A DNA stretch of 36,098 nt from Burkholderiaceae bacterium (GTDB taxonomy: Bacteria > Pseudomonadota > Gammaproteobacteria > Burkholderiales > Burkholderiaceae_E). Below the pieces are notes generated by a model. That model saw only the letters and a list, made by a program, of their open reading frames with translations, did no database searches and was not told the DNA's origin. Each line of letters begins with the position of its first letter. Positions within the stretch are counted from its first letter, which is position 1. Position numbers and translations under genes: made by a program. Positions 33,765 through 36,098 of the stretch are shown here, in pieces. The DNA lies in assembly GCA_023383035.1 (NCBI GenBank), contig JAHDYE010000008.1, positions 1-36,098 on the forward strand, written 5' to 3'.

Positions 33765-33795
33765 CTCGCGACGGTTACCGGCTATTGCACTGCAG

Positions 33796-33833
33796 AAAGC
33801 GGATAGAGACCACGGTCGGACCATGCGACGATC
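33796..33833 (+). promoter_or_regulatory. Conserved leader element, copy 2 (in front of the second cyclase gene)
   Basis: AAAGCGGATAG (33796-33806) and TGCGACGATC (33824-33833), 17 bp apart, match the element at 10560-10597 exactly in both blocks and spacing. It ends 32 bp before the ATG at 33866, within the 101-bp gap after the DUF35 gene. In this copy the frame shared with copy 1 reaches a stop codon soon after, which favours a non-coding role. Confidence 0.55.
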
Positions 33834-33865
33834 GTGACGATTATCATCGAGCAGAGGAGATCATC

Positions 33866-34648
33866 ATGACTACCGCACTTGCCCAGTTCGCCGAAGCGAT
33901 CGCGGCCGGAAAGCTCCGCGTCGTGGACCTGACGCACACGCTGTCGCCGGACTTCCCGGCGCTGCGGCTGCCGCCCGAGTTCGGGCAGGTGTGGGCGTTC
34001 CGCATGGAGCGCATCTCGCGATACGACGATGCCGGGCCGCACTGGTACTGGAACAACTTCTCCTGCGGCGAGCACACGGGTACGCACTTCGACGCGCCGG
34101 TGCACTGGGTCACCGGAAAGGACTATCCGCGCAACACCGTCGATACCATCGACCCGGCGCGCTTCTTCGGTCCGGCGGCGGTGGTCGACGCCAGTGCCGA
34201 GGTCGCGGCGGATCCCGACTGGGTGCTGACGGTGCCGTTCCTGCAGCGCTGGGAGGAGCGGCACGGCCGGATTCCCGCGGGCGCCTGGCTGCTGTTTCGC
34301 ACCGGCTGGTCGAAGCGGCTCGCCGAGCCGGAAACGTTCGCGAACCTGCGCGACGACGGCGCGCACACGCCCGGCCCGTCGAAGGAAGCGGTCGAATGGC
34401 TGATCGCCGAGCGCGACATCAAGGGGTTCGGCGTGGAGACGATCAACACCGACGCCGGGCAGTCGTTCAACTGGCCGCTGCCGTACCCCTGTCACACGCT
34501 GATGCACGGGGCGAACCGGTTCGGCCTGCAGTGCCTGAGCAATCTGGACCAGCTGCCGCCGCAAGGGGCGTTCATCGTCGCCGCGCCGCTGAAGATCCAG
34601 GGCGGCTCGGGCAGCCCGCTGCGCGTGCTCGCGCTGGTGGGCGCCTGA
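33866..34648 (+). CDS. Cyclase-family metal-dependent hydrolase (second of two paralogues)
   Basis: This 260-residue protein is nearly colinear with the gene at 10623 (HTGTHFDAPVHW metal site, GFGVETINTDAG, LQCLSNLDQLPPQGA). The RBS GAGGAG lies 8-9 nt before the ATG. Codon use is more GCG- and CTG-biased than in the first copy, so the two are not a fresh duplication. It is followed after 12 bp by an indolepyruvate oxidoreductase-like gene, unlike the first copy, so the shared enzyme seems to serve two different gene sets. The substrate is unknown; kynurenine formamidase activity is one family option but there are no other kynurenine genes in view. Confidence 0.88.
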   Translation: MTTALAQFAEAIAAGKLRVVDLTHTLSPDFPALRLPPEFGQVWAFRMERISRYDDAGPHWYWNNFSCGEHTGTHFDAPVHWVTGKDYPRNTVDTIDPARFFGPAAVVDASAEVAADPDWVLTVPFLQRWEERHGRIPAGAWLLFRTGWSKRLAEPETFANLRDDGAHTPGPSKEAVEWLIAERDIKGFGVETINTDAGQSFNWPLPYPCHTLMHGANRFGLQCLSNLDQLPPQGAFIVAAPLKIQGGSGSPLRVLALVGA

Positions 34649-34660
34649 AGGAGCGGGGCG

Positions 34661-36098
34661 ATGGCGGAGCGATCGTTCGCGCGCGAGGTCCAGGCGCTGC
34701 GCGTGCCCGCGGGCACCGAGTTCCGCGGCGAAGGCATCCTCGCGGTGACGAAGGCGCTGCTCGAGGCCGGCGTGGGCTACGTGAGCGGCTACCAGGGATC
34801 GCCGATCTCGCACCTGATGGATGTGCTCGCCGACGCGCAGCCGATTCTCGAAGAGCTGGGCGTGTACTTCGAGCCCGCGGCGAACGAGGCCTGCGCGGCC
34901 GCCGCGCTGTCGGCGTCGGTGATGTATCCGGTGCGCGGCGCGGTGACGTGGAAATCGACGGTGGGGACGAACGTCGCCTCCGATGCGCTGGCCAACCTGT
35001 CGTCGGGCGGCGTGACCGGCGGCGCGCTGGTGATCGTGGGCGAAGACTACGGCGAAGGCTCCTCGATCATGCAGGAGCGCACGCACGCGTTCGCGATGAA
35101 GTCGCAGATGTGGCTGCTCGATCCGCGGCCCAACCTGCCGTCGATCGTGCAGGCGGTGCACGACGGCTTCGACCTGTCCGAGGCCAGCCGCACGCCGGTG
35201 ATGCTTCAGCTGCGCATCCGGTCGTGCCACCTGCACGGCAGCTTCGTCACGCGCGAGAACCGGCGGCCGGCGTTCACGCTGCGCCAGGCGCTCGAGTCGC
35301 CGCAGCGCGACACCAACCGCATCGTGCTGCCGCCGGCGTCGTTCCTGCACGAGCGCGAGAAGATCGAACAGCGCTGGCCGGCGGCGGTGAAGTTCGTCAC
35401 CGAGCGCGGCCTGAACGAGTTCTTCGACGGCGACATCGCCGAGCTCGGCATCATGATGCTGGGCGGCATGTACAACAACGTGCTGCGGGCGCTGTACCTC
35501 GCGGGGCTTGCCGACCTGTTCGGCGCCTCGCGAATTCCGCTGTACGTGCTGAATGTCGCGTACCCGCTGATCGACGAAGAGGTGCTGCGGTTCTGCCGCG
35601 GCAGGAAGGCGGTGCTGCTGGTCGAGGAGGGGCAGCCCGACTTCCACGAGCAGGCGGTGCACGCCATCCTGCGACGCGCCGGCGTGGACACCGCGCTGCA
35701 CGGCAAGGACCTGCTGCCGATGGGCGGCGACTACACCGTCGCCGTCCTGCGCAAGGGGCTGAACGGCTTTCTCGAGCGTTACCGGCCGGCGGCGCTGGCG
35801 CCGGCGGTGCCGCTGGGCATGCCGACGCGCGCCCAGGCGCCGCGGGCGGCCGCGCCGTCCGGTGCCGCGCCGGCCGACATTCCATCGTCGGGTCCGGCCG
35901 CGCTCGACGCGGTCCTGCCGCCGCGCCTGCCCGGGCTGTGCATCGGCTGTCCCGAGCGGCCGGTGTTCTCGTCGCTGAAGCTGGTCGAGCGCGAGATCGG
36001 TCCGCATCATGTCTCGGCGGACATCGGCTGCCATCTGTTCTCGATCCTGCCGCCGTTCAACATCGGCGCGACCACGATGGGCTACGGGCTGGGCGTGG
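34661..36098 (+). CDS. Indolepyruvate:ferredoxin oxidoreductase alpha-like TPP enzyme (3' end outside the window)
   Basis: The open frame of 479 codons runs off the window. The N-terminal pyrimidine-binding-type domain has GILAVTKALLEAGVGYVSGY and GSPISHLMD, with a conserved Glu in PAANEA and IVGEDYGEGSSIMQERTHAF. A Pro/Ala-rich linker (about 385-418) follows. The TPP-binding domain then begins with LCIGCPERPVFSSLK (from about 426) and SADIGCH (about 451-457), leaving off at MGYGLG. This is the IorA family, which oxidatively decarboxylates aryl-2-oxoacids to acyl-CoA using ferredoxin. The rest of the TPP domain and any C-terminal ferredoxin or fused gamma domain lie beyond the edge. It is 12 bp after the second cyclase gene and likely in its operon. 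Confidence 0.88.
   Translation, partial: MAERSFAREVQALRVPAGTEFRGEGILAVTKALLEAGVGYVSGYQGSPISHLMDVLADAQPILEELGVYFEPAANEACAAAALSASVMYPVRGAVTWKSTVGTNVASDALANLSSGGVTGGALVIVGEDYGEGSSIMQERTHAFAMKSQMWLLDPRPNLPSIVQAVHDGFDLSEASRTPVMLQLRIRSCHLHGSFVTRENRRPAFTLRQALESPQRDTNRIVLPPASFLHEREKIEQRWPAAVKFVTERGLNEFFDGDIAELGIMMLGGMYNNVLRALYLAGLADLFGASRIPLYVLNVAYPLIDEEVLRFCRGRKAVLLVEEGQPDFHEQAVHAILRRAGVDTALHGKDLLPMGGDYTVAVLRKGLNGFLERYRPAALAPAVPLGMPTRAQAPRAAAPSGAAPADIPSSGPAALDAVLPPRLPGLCIGCPERPVFSSLKLVEREIGPHHVSADIGCHLFSILPPFNIGATTMGYGLGV

Overview
The window is a GC-rich accessory segment from what looks like a betaproteobacterium, most likely Burkholderiales (Alcaligenaceae-like). The reasons are two orphan Bug/TctC-type solute receptors, a TRAP transporter, aerobic CoA-dependent catabolic enzymes and CoxMSL-type molybdenum hydroxylases packed together. 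No tRNA, rRNA, CRISPR array, transposase or integrase was seen. Taxonomy is inference from gene content only.

Left arm, plus strand (3-14690): a catabolic block reads hyuA (5'-truncated by the window edge), hyuB, an Old Yellow Enzyme/2,4-dienoyl-CoA reductase-type flavoprotein, a 3-hydroxyacyl-CoA dehydrogenase/enoyl-CoA hydratase fusion, an acyl-CoA dehydrogenase, an acyl-CoA synthetase, a cyclase-family metallohydrolase and a Bug receptor. Two tandem paralogous AraC-type regulators follow. Together they encode CoA activation, desaturation, hydration/oxidation, enoate reduction and a hydrolytic step, so the block looks like a pathway for an alicyclic, aromatic-derived or otherwise unsaturated acid whose identity cannot be read from the sequence.

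Middle, minus strand (14725-25483): two molybdenum enzyme systems lie in a row. The first is a three-gene DMSO-reductase-family complex (catalytic subunit, four-cluster ferredoxin subunit, NrfD/DmsC-type membrane anchor) whose catalytic subunit shows no Tat signal, so it probably works on the cytoplasmic face. The second is a xanthine-oxidase-family hydroxylase (FAD, 2x[2Fe-2S] and Mo subunits) followed by CoxG-, CoxD- and CoxE-like accessory genes. It lacks the carbon monoxide dehydrogenase active-site loop and should oxidise an organic substrate.

Right arm (25805-36098): a TRAP transporter operon (dctM, dctQ, dctP; minus) is divergent from a GntR/FCD regulator. A second Bug receptor (minus) is divergent from an acyl-CoA synthetase, a thiolase-like protein without the usual catalytic Cys and His, and a DUF35 zinc-ribbon/OB-fold partner. 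Last come a second cyclase-family gene, closely similar to the first, and the 5' part of an indolepyruvate:ferredoxin oxidoreductase-like gene cut by the window end.

The most striking non-coding signal is a pair of conserved blocks (11 bp and 10 bp, exactly 17 bp apart) in front of both cyclase paralogues, 23 kb apart, while the 17 bp between the blocks are not conserved. This looks like a shared regulatory element. The most interesting protein-level signals are the non-canonical thiolase/DUF35 pair, the HAD-ECH fusion with inverted domain order and an altered active site, and the apparently cytoplasmic molybdopterin complex embedded in a CoA-catabolic locus.
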